In this document: positions 22,471 to 32,140 of the stretch, piece by piece
Numbering within the stretch: position 1 is the first letter of the stretch
How the letters are laid out: every line of letters starts with the position of its first letter
DNA from: Hofstenia miamia
Lineage: Eukaryota > Xenacoelomorpha > Acoela > Hofsteniidae
Assembly: GCA_900660155.1 (NCBI GenBank)
Contig: CABFPE010000280.1
Coordinates: 200,409-264,408, forward strand
Length of the DNA stretch: 64,000 bases
Reading direction: 5' to 3'
The notes under the pieces: generated by a model
Databases searched by the model: none
Seen by the model: only the letters and a program-made list of their open reading frames with translations
Told to the model about the DNA's origin: nothing
Made by a program: the position numbers and the translations under genes

Positions 22471-22508
22471 GTGCATACTAAATCCTATACTCTTTCTCAA
22501 ATAGAACA

Positions 22509-22790
22509 TTGATTTACAGTCATTTGCGATCACTGCATTGCATTGGCTTGGGCTTGTGCAGACATCTAATGACCAACCATTGGCAATTAGGAAAGGCCCT
22601 TAAAGAATCATCGAAATCCATTTTGACTAAATTTAAAAAGGAATTTTATGGAACAGCATGTTTTTGGCGGGAATTTTATCAATGCTTCATGCTTATATTC
22701 AAGATGTGGAGGAATTTCCATATACCACAGCTAGTAATTTGCGCTTTCTTGTTAAATATCATGATCAAGGACGACTCTAGTAAAGGCTGA
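22509..22790 (+). other. Unidentified open frame
   Basis: A 93-codon plus-strand frame containing KESSKSILTKFKKEFYG. A second plus frame overlapping it also reads protein-like (MLHAYIQDVEEFPYTTASN). Two competing frames suggest a decayed coding sequence rather than a working exon. No family was recognised. Confidence 0.2.
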
Positions 22791-22831
22791 GCGGCGTTTC
22801 CCTGCCGCTACCTGCAGGTCAGGCTGATATG

Positions 22832-23298
22832 CAGAGATGACCTTATAGTAGTTTATTATAGATTTTATTATAGAAAAATTTATCATTGGCATGATTATAG
22901 TAAACTATTATAGACTATAATTTTATATTTTCTCTGAAAAAGCTATAAACAAGGTCTTTTCAAAATTTAATTTGGAAAATCACACTGCTCAATTGATCGA
23001 GTTTACAAAGTATCGGGGAGAATTCTACATCTTCGCGACATTGACAGAAAGCCCGCTTTCGAAAAAACTCGTTCTGCAACTGCCGGGGAAGGCAGAATTC
23101 CCAAAATATATTGAGCAATTCGAGTGAGAAAAGGCCATGTACATGTATGTTAATTTAATTCTATAAATTATAGACTATAATCGTGAATATAGCTTTGTAT
23201 AATAATAAATCTATCATAGAATTATTGTTTCATTATAGATTTTTATATAGTAATTCCATGATAGTCTGTAATAGTATTTCTATCTATGGTCATCTCTG
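22832..23298. mobile_element. Non-autonomous hAT-type element
   Basis: A 467-bp element with ends CAGAGATGACC and, reverse-complemented, CAGAGATGACCATAGATAG. The exact 8-bp direct repeat CTGATATG flanks it at 22824-22831 and 23299-23306. Many subterminal TATAGA/TATAGT blocks are present on both sides. The centre (about 22975-23130) is less AT-rich and includes ACTGCTCAATTGATCGAG and a partly complementary TATTGAGCAATTCGAG. Confidence 0.9.
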
Positions 23299-23639
23299 CT
23301 GATATGGGTAACAATCTTAACGGTAGACCAGGGTATGGATAAAGAATAAATCGTGCAAGACATGAGCATAATGCAAAAATACCATGTCAAGAAATTAACC
23401 ACTTCTTACGGGACGCTCTGAAACGCTTTATTATTGTTATACTCGAGTATTTTTGTGTGTAGGCGTTTTCTCACTTTACATTAAAATAGGGTTTTTTATT
23501 AGAAAAATTGAATAAAATTTCTACATGTGTATTTTTGTTTTAAACCATAATGTTACTAATAAGTTTATGCGTAATTCCAACAAGCGCGATCCTATAAGAT
23601 TTCAGGGGATGCTTCAATTTTTTATTTTATATTATAAAC

Positions 23640-23855
23640 AAAATCCAATCACATTTTGCAAAAATCTCAATGATTTATGAGGTTCACAAAAACGAATGTC
23701 TATATTTATACACATGAAAGCTAATCTTTTAAAGACGTTCTTTATTGATGGCAAAGCATAATTTTTTCAAAAAATGGTTTATATCGTATGAAAGGCACTA
23801 AAAATTATTTTTTATTGATATAATCACATAAAAAGTCCGCAATTTCATATCCATT
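23640..23855 (+). repeat. Dispersed repeat, copy A
   Basis: This segment is similar over about 200 bases to the reverse complement of 56020-56235. Shared landmarks in order are TTTTGCAAAA, ATTTATGAGGTTC, ACAAAAAC, TTTTTTCAAAAAA or its variant, CACTAAAAATTATTTTTTA and TCCGCAATTTCATAT. Divergence is substantial, so it is an old interspersed family of unknown class. Confidence 0.6.
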
Positions 23856-25199
23856 CTAATATATTATTTTAACTGATACCAAAATTATTTCAGGTAAACG
23901 AAGGGTTGAGTTGGGTGACCAACGACAAAAATTCACTGGTTTTGCATAATTTTGTACTTACTTATTGATACATTAGTTGTTGTACATTGAATCCAGGTAT
24001 TCAGGGAATACGGGTACTGGTAAAAAATATCTTATGCAGTATTGAATCTAGGATTGAAATTCCGGGTACTGATTCCACCTAAGTCCACCTCATTTCTGCA
24101 ACCATTTTGGTATTTTTGCAAGAACTGCGCAACAGAAATTTTCTAGGATATTATTTTCATATGTGCTCACAAGCACAGTTTGTTACAATTTCTTGCCTTA
24201 GCGCAATGCTTCTATATCAAATAACATGATCAAAGCAAGTATATTATGTACTACAAGCAACTAGAAAAAAAATATATGACCCACAACATTCTGGATCGAA
24301 TTTTCTATGCTGTTTACTTGGATGAATTTTATCATCTATCCTTTCATTGCTATGATCATTCCCGCAGGTGAAACCGAGATGGTCTTGGGCTGGAACTTTG
24401 GGCAGAATTTTCCAAAGCATACTTAAAAAAATCTCTATATTCAAAAAATTGGGCAAAAAATTTAGTCCATTACTTCTTACTAAATGTATTCTAGTCTCAT
24501 TTTAGTTCTACCTGCTTCATTGTATATTATCTTAATGTTTTTGCTCCGGGGATAAATATTTTTCCCCAGAAGTGAATTACCCGTTGAAATATCTCCCGTA
24601 GATTCTTTACTGATCTTATGTGCGAGTATCAAAAATAGGATGGGCATGGATTGGATAAACCATGCGAGTTCGCGAATTGTCCATATCAGTGCAAATAGGG
24701 ATCCAAAAAATGGCAATGCGCATGCGGATTGATTCTAAAAAAATTCGGACTTCTTTGTTAATTCACATACATTTTTTTAAAATGTTATGATGAAAATTTT
24801 AAAGATTTCGGTGTACGTCCTGTGCGTTTAATAGCCGCACACCAAATTTGGGCTCACGGGGAGAATTTCTTAAAAAATATATAAAAATGAAAAAAATAGA
24901 AATTATTATAAAAAAAATTGGATTTTATGCCATTTTAACAAATATAAATGCGTTTTGAACTAATTTTTATATTTTGCAATTTCTGATATTATTTTCAGGT
25001 TGATTTTAACAGTTCTTCCCAGTGAAAATGAGGTCGAAAATGCCAATTTTAGCCGGAATATGTCCGATTTTGGCCAGTTTTCTATCAGTGTCAGTAAACT
25101 ACATGCCTAAGCCATTTCTACTATCAGAATTTGAAAAAAACTAGCGTAGGGTCCAGTCTTGTTTCAAAATAATACGTAGCACCATCCATGTATTTATCG
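23856..25199. other. Intergenic, nothing firmly recognised
   Basis: AT-rich DNA. A short direct repeat, AATCCAGG...ACGGGTACTG and AATCTAGG...CCGGGTACTG, lies at 23991-24075. Two minus-strand frames (24244-24456, 24480-24716) read somewhat protein-like but have no recognised domain. Confidence 0.4.
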
Positions 25200-25255
25200 C
25201 CCATATACCACAGCGCCAGTATGTATTCGACGATTTATTGTTAGCACCCGTATAA

Positions 25256-25292
<37 letters not shown>
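25200..25292. repeat. CCCATATACC-AGCGCCA motif next to (TA)n
   Basis: CCCATATACCACAGCGCCA at 25200-25218, followed within 40 bases by a TA microsatellite (25259-25292). The same motif recurs four times at 34449-34708, also beside TA repeats. Confidence 0.6.
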
Positions 25293-25295
<3 letters not shown>

Positions 25296-26861
25296 TTCTT
25301 CATAATTATTATTAATACTATATTTAGTAATTAATATACAATAAATGATTAAGTTTTGAAATATATTATTATGGAATTCATAAAATGTGTGTTTTATATT
25401 TGATATAACTAGAAAATGACTAACAGCTTATTAAAGTCTAGGATGGAATGTTTTAAAACACGTGTTTAAGCACTTGGAAAATCATGTGTTTTCATCACAC
25501 ATTTGTTTGTCAATTTATCAATATTATTTTTTTTATTTGATCATGTTTTTCACGGCGCAATTGTTTTCAGTTTTTTCTGAGATGGGTGTTAGTGTGATAA
25601 AGTAAAAAAGTTCACTGTACAAGAGCAAAATGCAGAAGAGGTATCCCCTGTGGCGAGAATGGAGTCCCAACATGATACATGTATGATGCATGTCCATCTC
25701 ACGAACTACGTCTTTTGAAGAGTACAGATAATCGTCCAAAGCTTAGCAAAAACAACTACAATTAACAATTGGAGTTAGAAAAACAAGAGAAAAAACACGA
25801 AATAGACTTTCAATTTACAAGATGCTCCTTGAGGATGACATATGACACTCTTCGAGAATTGAACAACTTCATGAGTTTTATGTTTTCAGTACATTACTAT
25901 TCTGAATAAAGATTCCAGTAGTTTTTCTTAAGAGTGCTTTCAGGAAATACAACGCTTAAAAACAATAAAGCAAGTTTTTTTTAAATATTAACGTGTTTTT
26001 TGTTTTTGAGTAAAAAACAGTTTTTTAACATGCTTGATTAAAATCATTGACTATCAGCTGTTTACTTTCGTGAAGTATTTAATTATTAAATGAGGTAAAC
26101 ATGATAATACATCACATAAGTATGGTTTTAAATATTTACAGTGGCGAGTGACATTGGAAACGAATTGTAATTGCTCAGAAAATTAAAGGTTAATCGGCTC
26201 CAATTTCAAAAATGATGCATATATATATATACTTCATTGTCCCATAAAGGGCACACTGGGTCCATGTTACCTCAATCTCGTTATTAAGTATACTACTACA
26301 TACAGCTCTATTGAAATTGAGAGAAGACTGTTTCTAAAGGCGGTAGGGAGTTAGGCCCTCAATCAGTAATTCAAGAAATTCGTGCATAGCACTCAACAAA
26401 TATTGACCAAGCAGTTTTTGCACTGAAAGCCTTAATTGAACAAAGTTTTTCTTTTTGCATACATATTCAGTGTGTATAAGAGTGATGAAACAATTGTTAC
26501 AAAATTTCTAGGGTCAATAATTTAAAATTAGTTGCAATGATCAAGATATTAACTGTAGGTTAGTAGCCTGGAAGTAATGAAAATGGTGTCTACAGTCAAA
26601 AGTGCTGCTGCACACAAAATACCAATATATAGCTACATTGGAGGGCAACAGTCGAGGAAGTTTATTTCATCAATGCCACACTTAGTGTTTGTGAACGACT
26701 TGTTATATACATATGCCTCAGATTTCAGCTGTTATTTGAGAGTGATTATAGCTGATTATAGTGTGAAACTCATGCAAATAATTTTCTGTTTACAAATTAT
26801 TTATTTTATTTGCACAATAAAGTGGTATTTTTGATCATATTTTGTTGTTTTATTGCCAGCA

Positions 26862-26908
<47 letters not shown>

Positions 26909-27666
26909 TATATATATATCACTAATTAATTAAAATTAAGAGCATCATCAGACTCGTTATTTTATTTATGTAGTCATATACTCTAAAAACAGTAAAACTT
27001 TTGTGACCGTAATTGCCATATACAAATTTGGTACTATGTGCCATACAAATCAATTAATTTTGGCGCTGCTTACCTCTCTATAAAATTTCTTAAATTGCAT
27101 CGCGTTGATGTATGTATATTTGTTTGCGCAACGGTGTGACGAATTGCTTGGGCATAACTAGTTATTTTATCGTCATGGCAGCAGTAATAATGTAGTTAGT
27201 TGATATTATCCATTCTTAATATATTTGTCTTTTGGGACATATTCAAACTTTTACAATTCAAAACGATGCATATCACACTTATTTTCTAAATTCTTTGGCT
27301 TTTTTAAAATTTTATTGTAAAAGCTAGACAATGAATTTGAAAATTTTCAATAGTTTTGAATAGTAAATTATTCTAATGTAAACTTTCAGAACGTACTTTC
27401 TATTTTTCAGCACATTACAACGTAGTTTCGTAGGTCAGGGGCGTGCTTGAGCCTAAATTTTTTGTCTCATGCCCTATCTGTCCCACAGATTCTTTGCCCT
27501 GCTCCATGTTCAATTCCATCCCATATTACCTGACGTATTTTATTCTAGCGCTCCACTATAGAAATTTTTGCCTCAAGAATGTTTGCCTCCAGTGTATTAG
27601 CTCTATACAAACTGCATTGGTCGACCTGGTCATCTTTCATCTTTGGCATGGTGTTAAAAGCTTTCG
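25293..27666. other. Intergenic, TA microsatellites only
   Basis: No supported gene. It contains (TA)n at 26218-26232 and a long one at 26864-26919. Short frames at 25533-25739 (-), 26577-26834 (+) and 27443-27733 (+) have no recognised domain or splice context. Confidence 0.45.
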
Positions 27667-27911
27667 TACACGCTTTTTTTTTATAAGAAACATTTTTATA
27701 AGAAACATGAGGCTCAAATCTGGCAAAAATTAAGAAACATTTAAGAAACACTAGCAGGCTCAACTTTACAGGATCAAAAAAACAAAAAAACAAAACAATA
27801 TTTTGTGAGAACAACCATGGAATATTTTTTACAAGACTCATTTTTTAAAGTCAGATTATTGTTTATTATAGGCTTAACAGCATAGAACAAAAGTGTTTAG
27901 CAAACTTCAAA

Positions 27912-29759
27912 TTAAAAATCGTCAAACAAATCAAAGATGTTTCCGTCCACATTTTCCTCTACGATCATTTCGTTCTCATGCAGATCATTTTCTATTAATT
28001 CAACAGTGGTATCATCTATAGGTTCCGAAACAATGTCGTCAACTTGCATTTCAGGAATACTTGTTGTTGGCTCTATCATGGATGGGGGTGGGACGGTGTA
28101 ATTAGGTAGACCCTCTGGTTGTACTAAGTGATCTTCTGACCCATCAGCAGTTAAGAGGCAGCCAGTTTTCTGGAACAATCTGTACCGATAGTTGTCATAT
28201 TTACTATCGAGGGGGCTATTGTATGCTTTTCCAATCCATTGGGTGAGTAGGATCCTTCTTTCAGAATCAGAAAAAGAGTGGTTAACACCGTACCATTTCT
28301 CATCGTTCTCATCGCTATCCAACCATTTGTAATGTTCCAATCGGATTAATGATTTAAGCTGCTCAGCATATCCGGCATCAACTGGCTGCCAGATATCAGT
28401 AGCGTTAGGTATACCATACCAGCAAATACCACCGATTGCAGCTACCTTCTGCTTGAATTCATCTGTAATTTGTCCAGATAAATTGTCACAAAACAGAACG
28501 AATTTCTCATCTACAGCAGCTTTCAATGTACGTTCTACCCATTCCAGGCAAATTTTGGTATCTGCCCATGCACACTCCTGAAAAAACACATCAACATCAG
28601 GATGCCATGATGCTTTTTCAACAGCAGAAATCCTTTTGCCTGTTCCACGGAAGATTACACCAATTTTTGGCTGACGACCAGAAGGGCTGAAGCAAACTTG
28701 TAATGAACATTGCCTTTTATCAAGGCCTGACCCTGGCTGGCTTACCCATACCTTGTTGTATCGATTTTCAGGATTGTTTGGCTCAATGTGTTGGTAAGTT
28801 GTTTTTGTGTTGATAGCAAAAGGTAGCGGCGACTGATCTACGTTGTATCTTTCGGCAGGTAAGAATCGCCCAAACTTAGAGTCATACTGTTCATTCTTTC
28901 CAGTTTTAATCAAACGTTCTCTAAGTGTGGAATGCCATTTCATCATTTTCTCTCTGTAGTGTTCTTTATTTGGCTTTCTGTTTCTTTGGGTTCGACGAAG
29001 TTTTAGATGATTTCGCTTTATGAAAGATACCACAACATGTTTTCTCACAAACGCGTCCGGATTGTCTTGCTGTTCTCTATAAATAACTCTAGCTTTACTC
29101 CAAAGCCAATTGAAATCCACTCTTCTACCTTCATTTCTAGCTTTTTGAAACTTTTGAAACAATGCATGAAACAGTTGGTTATACTTTTTGGCTGGGCGTA
29201 TTTTGGTCAAAGATTTATTTTCTTTAACACCAGCTGTTGTAATCTTATCTTTTGCTTTAAGCCATGCAGACACTTGAGATCTATTGATATTATACTTTTC
29301 TGCTACATCAATGGCTTTTTCTCCGCTCTCCACTTCGGCAATTACTTTAGATTTAAACTTGTTACTCAAAGATTGTCTTTTATCTCTTCCTCGTCTTCGT
29401 TCAACCTTGGACTCGGACGTATCAACTGGCAGCACTTCTTGGTCGTGACTAGCGTTTTTGTCTTCTTGTACTTCGTTGTTGTTTTCATGTAACGGTTGTG
29501 TAACTTTATTTTCTTGGCTTATGCTTGCTTTAGACGGGCTGTCAACGTTACTTTCTTTTTCACTGGTTGATAAATGGATGCATTTCATATGAACGCTAAG
29601 CCCTTGCTGATTGATAAAAGTTTTTTCACATTTTGAGCATTGCAATACTTGTGGTGAATCAGATATTAAAGTTGGAATGTCAACTTTCATTTCAGTCCCT
29701 CTATGAATTATAGTTTTCGTAAAACCAAATGCTGCTAAAGTCCTTTGCTTTTTTGACAT
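27912..29759 (-). CDS. Pogo-superfamily transposase with N-terminal C2H2 finger
   Basis: A 615-residue intact frame. In order: a C2H2 zinc finger (C41, C44, H57, H62; spacing C-x2-C-x12-H-x4-H); an acidic, low-complexity linker; a Psq/Tigger-type helix-turn-helix at about 121-175 (NKFKSKVIAEVESGEKAIDV, then NRSQVSAWLK); a CENP-B-type helix-turn-helix at about 190-265; and a DDE/D endonuclease core with D308 (YNVDQSPLPF), D425 (FCDNLSGQI) and D461 (DIWQPVDAGY). The last two are 35 residues apart. D455 in NATDIW is a less likely third residue. An acidic tail follows. This enzyme cuts and pastes its own element at TA sites. Psq plus CENP-B HTH plus DDD is standard pogo/Tigger; the extra finger before them is not, and may help bind the subterminal repeats or chromatin. 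The start is the first ATG, 18 codons before the finger region, and there is no break in the frame. It could be domesticated, but its terminal repeats argue for an ordinary transposon. Confidence 0.9.
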   Translation of the reverse strand: MSKKQRTLAAFGFTKTIIHRGTEMKVDIPTLISDSPQVLQCSKCEKTFINQQGLSVHMKCIHLSTSEKESNVDSPSKASISQENKVTQPLHENNNEVQEDKNASHDQEVLPVDTSESKVERRRGRDKRQSLSNKFKSKVIAEVESGEKAIDVAEKYNINRSQVSAWLKAKDKITTAGVKENKSLTKIRPAKKYNQLFHALFQKFQKARNEGRRVDFNWLWSKARVIYREQQDNPDAFVRKHVVVSFIKRNHLKLRRTQRNRKPNKEHYREKMMKWHSTLRERLIKTGKNEQYDSKFGRFLPAERYNVDQSPLPFAINTKTTYQHIEPNNPENRYNKVWVSQPGSGLDKRQCSLQVCFSPSGRQPKIGVIFRGTGKRISAVEKASWHPDVDVFFQECAWADTKICLEWVERTLKAAVDEKFVLFCDNLSGQITDEFKQKVAAIGGICWYGIPNATDIWQPVDAGYAEQLKSLIRLEHYKWLDSDENDEKWYGVNHSFSDSERRILLTQWIGKAYNSPLDSKYDNYRYRLFQKTGCLLTADGSEDHLVQPEGLPNYTVPPPSMIEPTTSIPEMQVDDIVSEPIDDTTVELIENDLHENEMIVEENVDGNIFDLFDDF

Positions 29760-29886
29760 TTTTACAGCAACGAAGTTGTCACACTTTTCTTTTATTTACT
29801 ACATATGTTTCTACAGAAAAAAAAGTTTTCGAATTTTATATTCGAATTTTCGAAAATTTGGATAATTCGCGGTTGTGATCAAAGAA

Positions 29887-29958
29887 ATTCTCCCAACTAT
29901 ACCATACGTTTACAGTAATTTTGACCTAATTCTTTCTGGTAAAGTTGGGAGAATTTAT
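29887..29958. repeat. Inverted repeat in the transposon leader
   Basis: AAATTCTCCCAACT (about 29887-29900) and AGTTGGGAGAATTT (about 29944-29957) are exact inverted copies separated by about 43 bases. They lie upstream of the transposase start on the minus strand. It could be a transcript hairpin, a protein-binding site or a tiny nested element. Confidence 0.7.
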
Positions 29959-30341
29959 TAAACAATCAAAAGACGTAAAAAAATTTTCTAATAAATTGTA
30001 TATCGGTTGCCGTAAATTTACGCTTTCAGAGTATAAACAACATGGCGATCAGAGTGAAGACATATCGTGGTGGCCACAGTGAGCTGCTTAGTTGCTGATT
30101 GGGGTTGATGAATAGTAGCTACGTTCTTAACGTAAGCAATATGTGATGACATATTTATTGAGTTTTTTTGCGTAGGTACGTACACACGCACAGCACAGTA
30201 CATGCATTAGTCAAGAACTGTTTTCAAAAAAGTTGACATGCAAAATTAAGAACATTATAAGAAACATTTGAGGCTTGATGACACGAAATTTTAAGAAACA
30301 CCGAGGCTGAAGTCCAAAAGTATGTTTCTTATAAAAAAAAN

Positions 30342-30967
30342 AAACTGTATACATAATTTTGGTGTTGAAAGAATTTTGCAAATGAACCCCTATGGTGGAC
30401 TTATTGGCATAAATAATTCTAGACTACATTTGCTGTTGAAATGGTCAAAACGTTTTAGACTTCATGCAATTTACCATGATAGTTATGGCTTTGTTAAAAG
30501 AGAATTTGGAATTGGCAATGGATATCCGATATTTTACAGGTTTTGGTGCAATTTACCAATTTTGGGTCATTTGCCGTCTTTATTGTTTTGGATATATGTG
30601 AAGTTTAGGTATAATGAACTCTACAATTATTTAAATGTTTAATGTATGCTGACAAAATTAGACGTATTATTCTCCAAATCCCATCACTACGTTGGCGTTT
30701 TTTCGGTGTACACTGTTCAGATTGCATACCACCAAGTCTTGTCCAAAACTCTTTTCTAATTTGTAATGCGAGTCCAACTGGCCATCCCGGAAACCATTGG
30801 TTGTTGATTATACGAGATGTAAGTGGGAACTTAATATTCAAGGATTCTGTCGGTTTTCCGCTAAGCCAGTACCCTGACATTGAACATTACTGTCTAACTA
30901 CGTATCCTGGATTCTATGTGTATGAAGGTGATCGAAAAACTAAGTTGCAGGGGATGTCGCCAGTTTG
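30342..30967 (+). mobile_element. Polinton/adenovirus-like fragment with adenain-type protease
   Basis: A 626-base piece between single Ns at 30341 and 30968. It holds two tightly abutting plus-strand frames. The second (from ATG 30642) has the layout of the adenovirus/Polinton cysteine protease: FFGVHCSDCIPP, then ICNASPTGHPGNHWLLIIRD with the catalytic-type His-Trp, then IFKDSVGFP, matching the DSFG-like segment. The fragment stops at the contig edge before the region that would carry the catalytic cysteine. The first frame is unidentified. The part present looks whole and compactly arranged. Its placement inside the pogo element's right end is probably an assembly error. Family: Polinton/Maverick or a related adintovirus-like element; age cannot be judged, but the visible part shows no obvious decay. 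Confidence 0.65.
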
Positions 30968-31035
30968 NTCCAAAAGTATGTTTCTTATAAAAAAAAGCGT
31001 GTATTCGGTTTTAATTAGTTTGCATTAACTAGAAT

Positions 31036-31165
31036 CAGTGTTGACCATTTAAATGAATCGTTTTAAACGGTCTTAGGTTTAATTCAGCCGTTTGTTTAAA
31101 TGCAGCAGTCAATCAAACGATTTCATTTAAACTTCGTTTATTTACAAGGTTTGATTTAAACGGCA
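31036..31165. mobile_element. Possible hAT-type end, partial
   Basis: CAGTGTTGACCATTTAAATG at 31036 resembles a hAT terminus (compare CAGTGTTAGG at 43868). It is followed by several TTTAAACG/CGTTTAAA-like blocks to about 31165. No matching right end or 8-bp duplication was found. Confidence 0.35.
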
Positions 31166-31342
31166 TGTTGAGGGCATCTACAATGTACTAAACAAGCAAT
31201 AAATAGCATATTGACAATTAACGGATTGCTTTTAATTAATTTTTATATGATGAACAATTTAAATAAGTTTAAGTCTTTCTTGAAGCATGAATGCAAAAAA
31301 TATGAATAATTTTAAAGCCTACATTGAAAAATAGTTAATTTT

Positions 31343-31372
31343 CCTGTGTCCAGACTTTACGGATACCCTGTA
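31343..31372. mobile_element. Isolated mariner-like terminal sequence
   Basis: Reverse-complemented, this begins TACAGGGTATCCGTAAAGTC, similar to ends of mariner/Tc1 elements (TACAGGGTGTCC type), and it begins with TA. No partner end was located. Confidence 0.35.
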
Positions 31373-31515
31373 TAATGATTGGTGTTAATCTATAAGCAAT
31401 GGGAGCTCTTAAATTTAAAGTGAAAAAGTAGTGTGAAAAATATTAACAATTGTACGCGTGTGTTATCACAAATCATCGCAGTACAGACTGGTAAGAAAAA
31501 ATAAACTTTAAAAAG

Positions 31516-32140
31516 AATATAACTCCATTTTTCGGATTTGCCATCAATACGAAAATGTACTAGAAGACAACAATATATTTCACTTTTGCAACAAAGCGAG
31601 CATGTTTCCATTGCTGGGAAGAGTTCTGTTCCCAAACCAACCATCACCCTAAGAGAAGTGCGCGTAAGGATCCAGAACACCTTCCGCTTCTACATCAACT
31701 TCAGTTCTTCAACCTGAGAAATGATATTTGGCTACGAAGAGAAGACGAGCAGTGTTTAATAGCAGTTGTCTTAAAGAGGATGGTGTTAGATTGGACAGCG
31801 ATATCTCAAATAAGGATAGACCATAAATCGAATGAGATGCAGTGCCAAATTACATGAGGTACCCGAGTCCACGTTAAGGTACCAGGAAAAGCAAAGAATT
31901 TTGAAATTGCACAACAGTGCAGTAGAAAAAATATCTCAGCTGCTGCAATGCCCATTTGTTCTTTTTAATTTCAATACATACCAAAATTTGATTAAACTCG
32001 CATTCGTTTTGAGAAATGAAGATAAAGAAATCATAATCGTCATGCCAAACATAGCGAGAGAGATTAAAGAATGTATAATTCCTCCAATACAAGGTTTCTA
32101 TTCTTGCTTCGCTCAATTTTCTTTATTTTTGTATCTATAA
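31516..32140 (+). pseudogene. Broken SANT/Myb-like coding remnant
   Basis: Protein-like sequence runs through this region on the plus strand but changes frame. The clearest part, ending near 31852, reads RNDIWLRREDEQCLIAVVLK, then MVLDWTAISQI and KSNEMQCQIT. It has the W..REDE...DW..IS...KS..QC pattern of one SANT/Myb repeat, as in Myb and SNAPC4-type proteins. Upstream frames contain YISLLQQSEHVSIAGKSSV and ARKDPEHLPLLHQLQFFNL. Downstream, another frame (31832-32140) reads VPESTLRYQEKQRILKLH. Stops interrupt each frame, and splice sites that would join them all were not found. It may be a processed or decayed gene copy, or a real gene whose exons I could not resolve. Confidence 0.35.

Larger units (their letters stand above)
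27669..31001 (-). mobile_element. Pogo-type DNA transposon with zinc-finger transposase
   Basis: The left end (27669) reads CACGCTTTTTTTTTATAAGA and continues AACAT. The right end (to 31001), reverse-complemented, reads CACGCTTTTTTTTATAAGAA and continues ACAT. TA flanks both sides (27667-27668 and 31002-31003), as expected for Tc1/mariner/pogo. Inside each end are repeats of TTAAGAAACA and GAGGCT, in direct rather than inverted orientation. One long minus-strand transposase gene fills most of the interior. The right end is present twice (30312-30340 and 30969-30998) because a 626-base foreign contig bounded by single Ns is inserted in it. Without that, the element would be about 2.7 kb. Near-identical ends, an intact frame and a clean TA duplication suggest recent activity. 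Confidence 0.85.

Noticed and set aside
27431-27450. CAGGGGCGTGCTTGAGCC as a hAT end
   Set aside because: No matching opposite end or target duplication found before the pogo element.
29007-29492. 161-codon plus-strand frame
   Set aside because: Antisense shadow of the pogo transposase gene.
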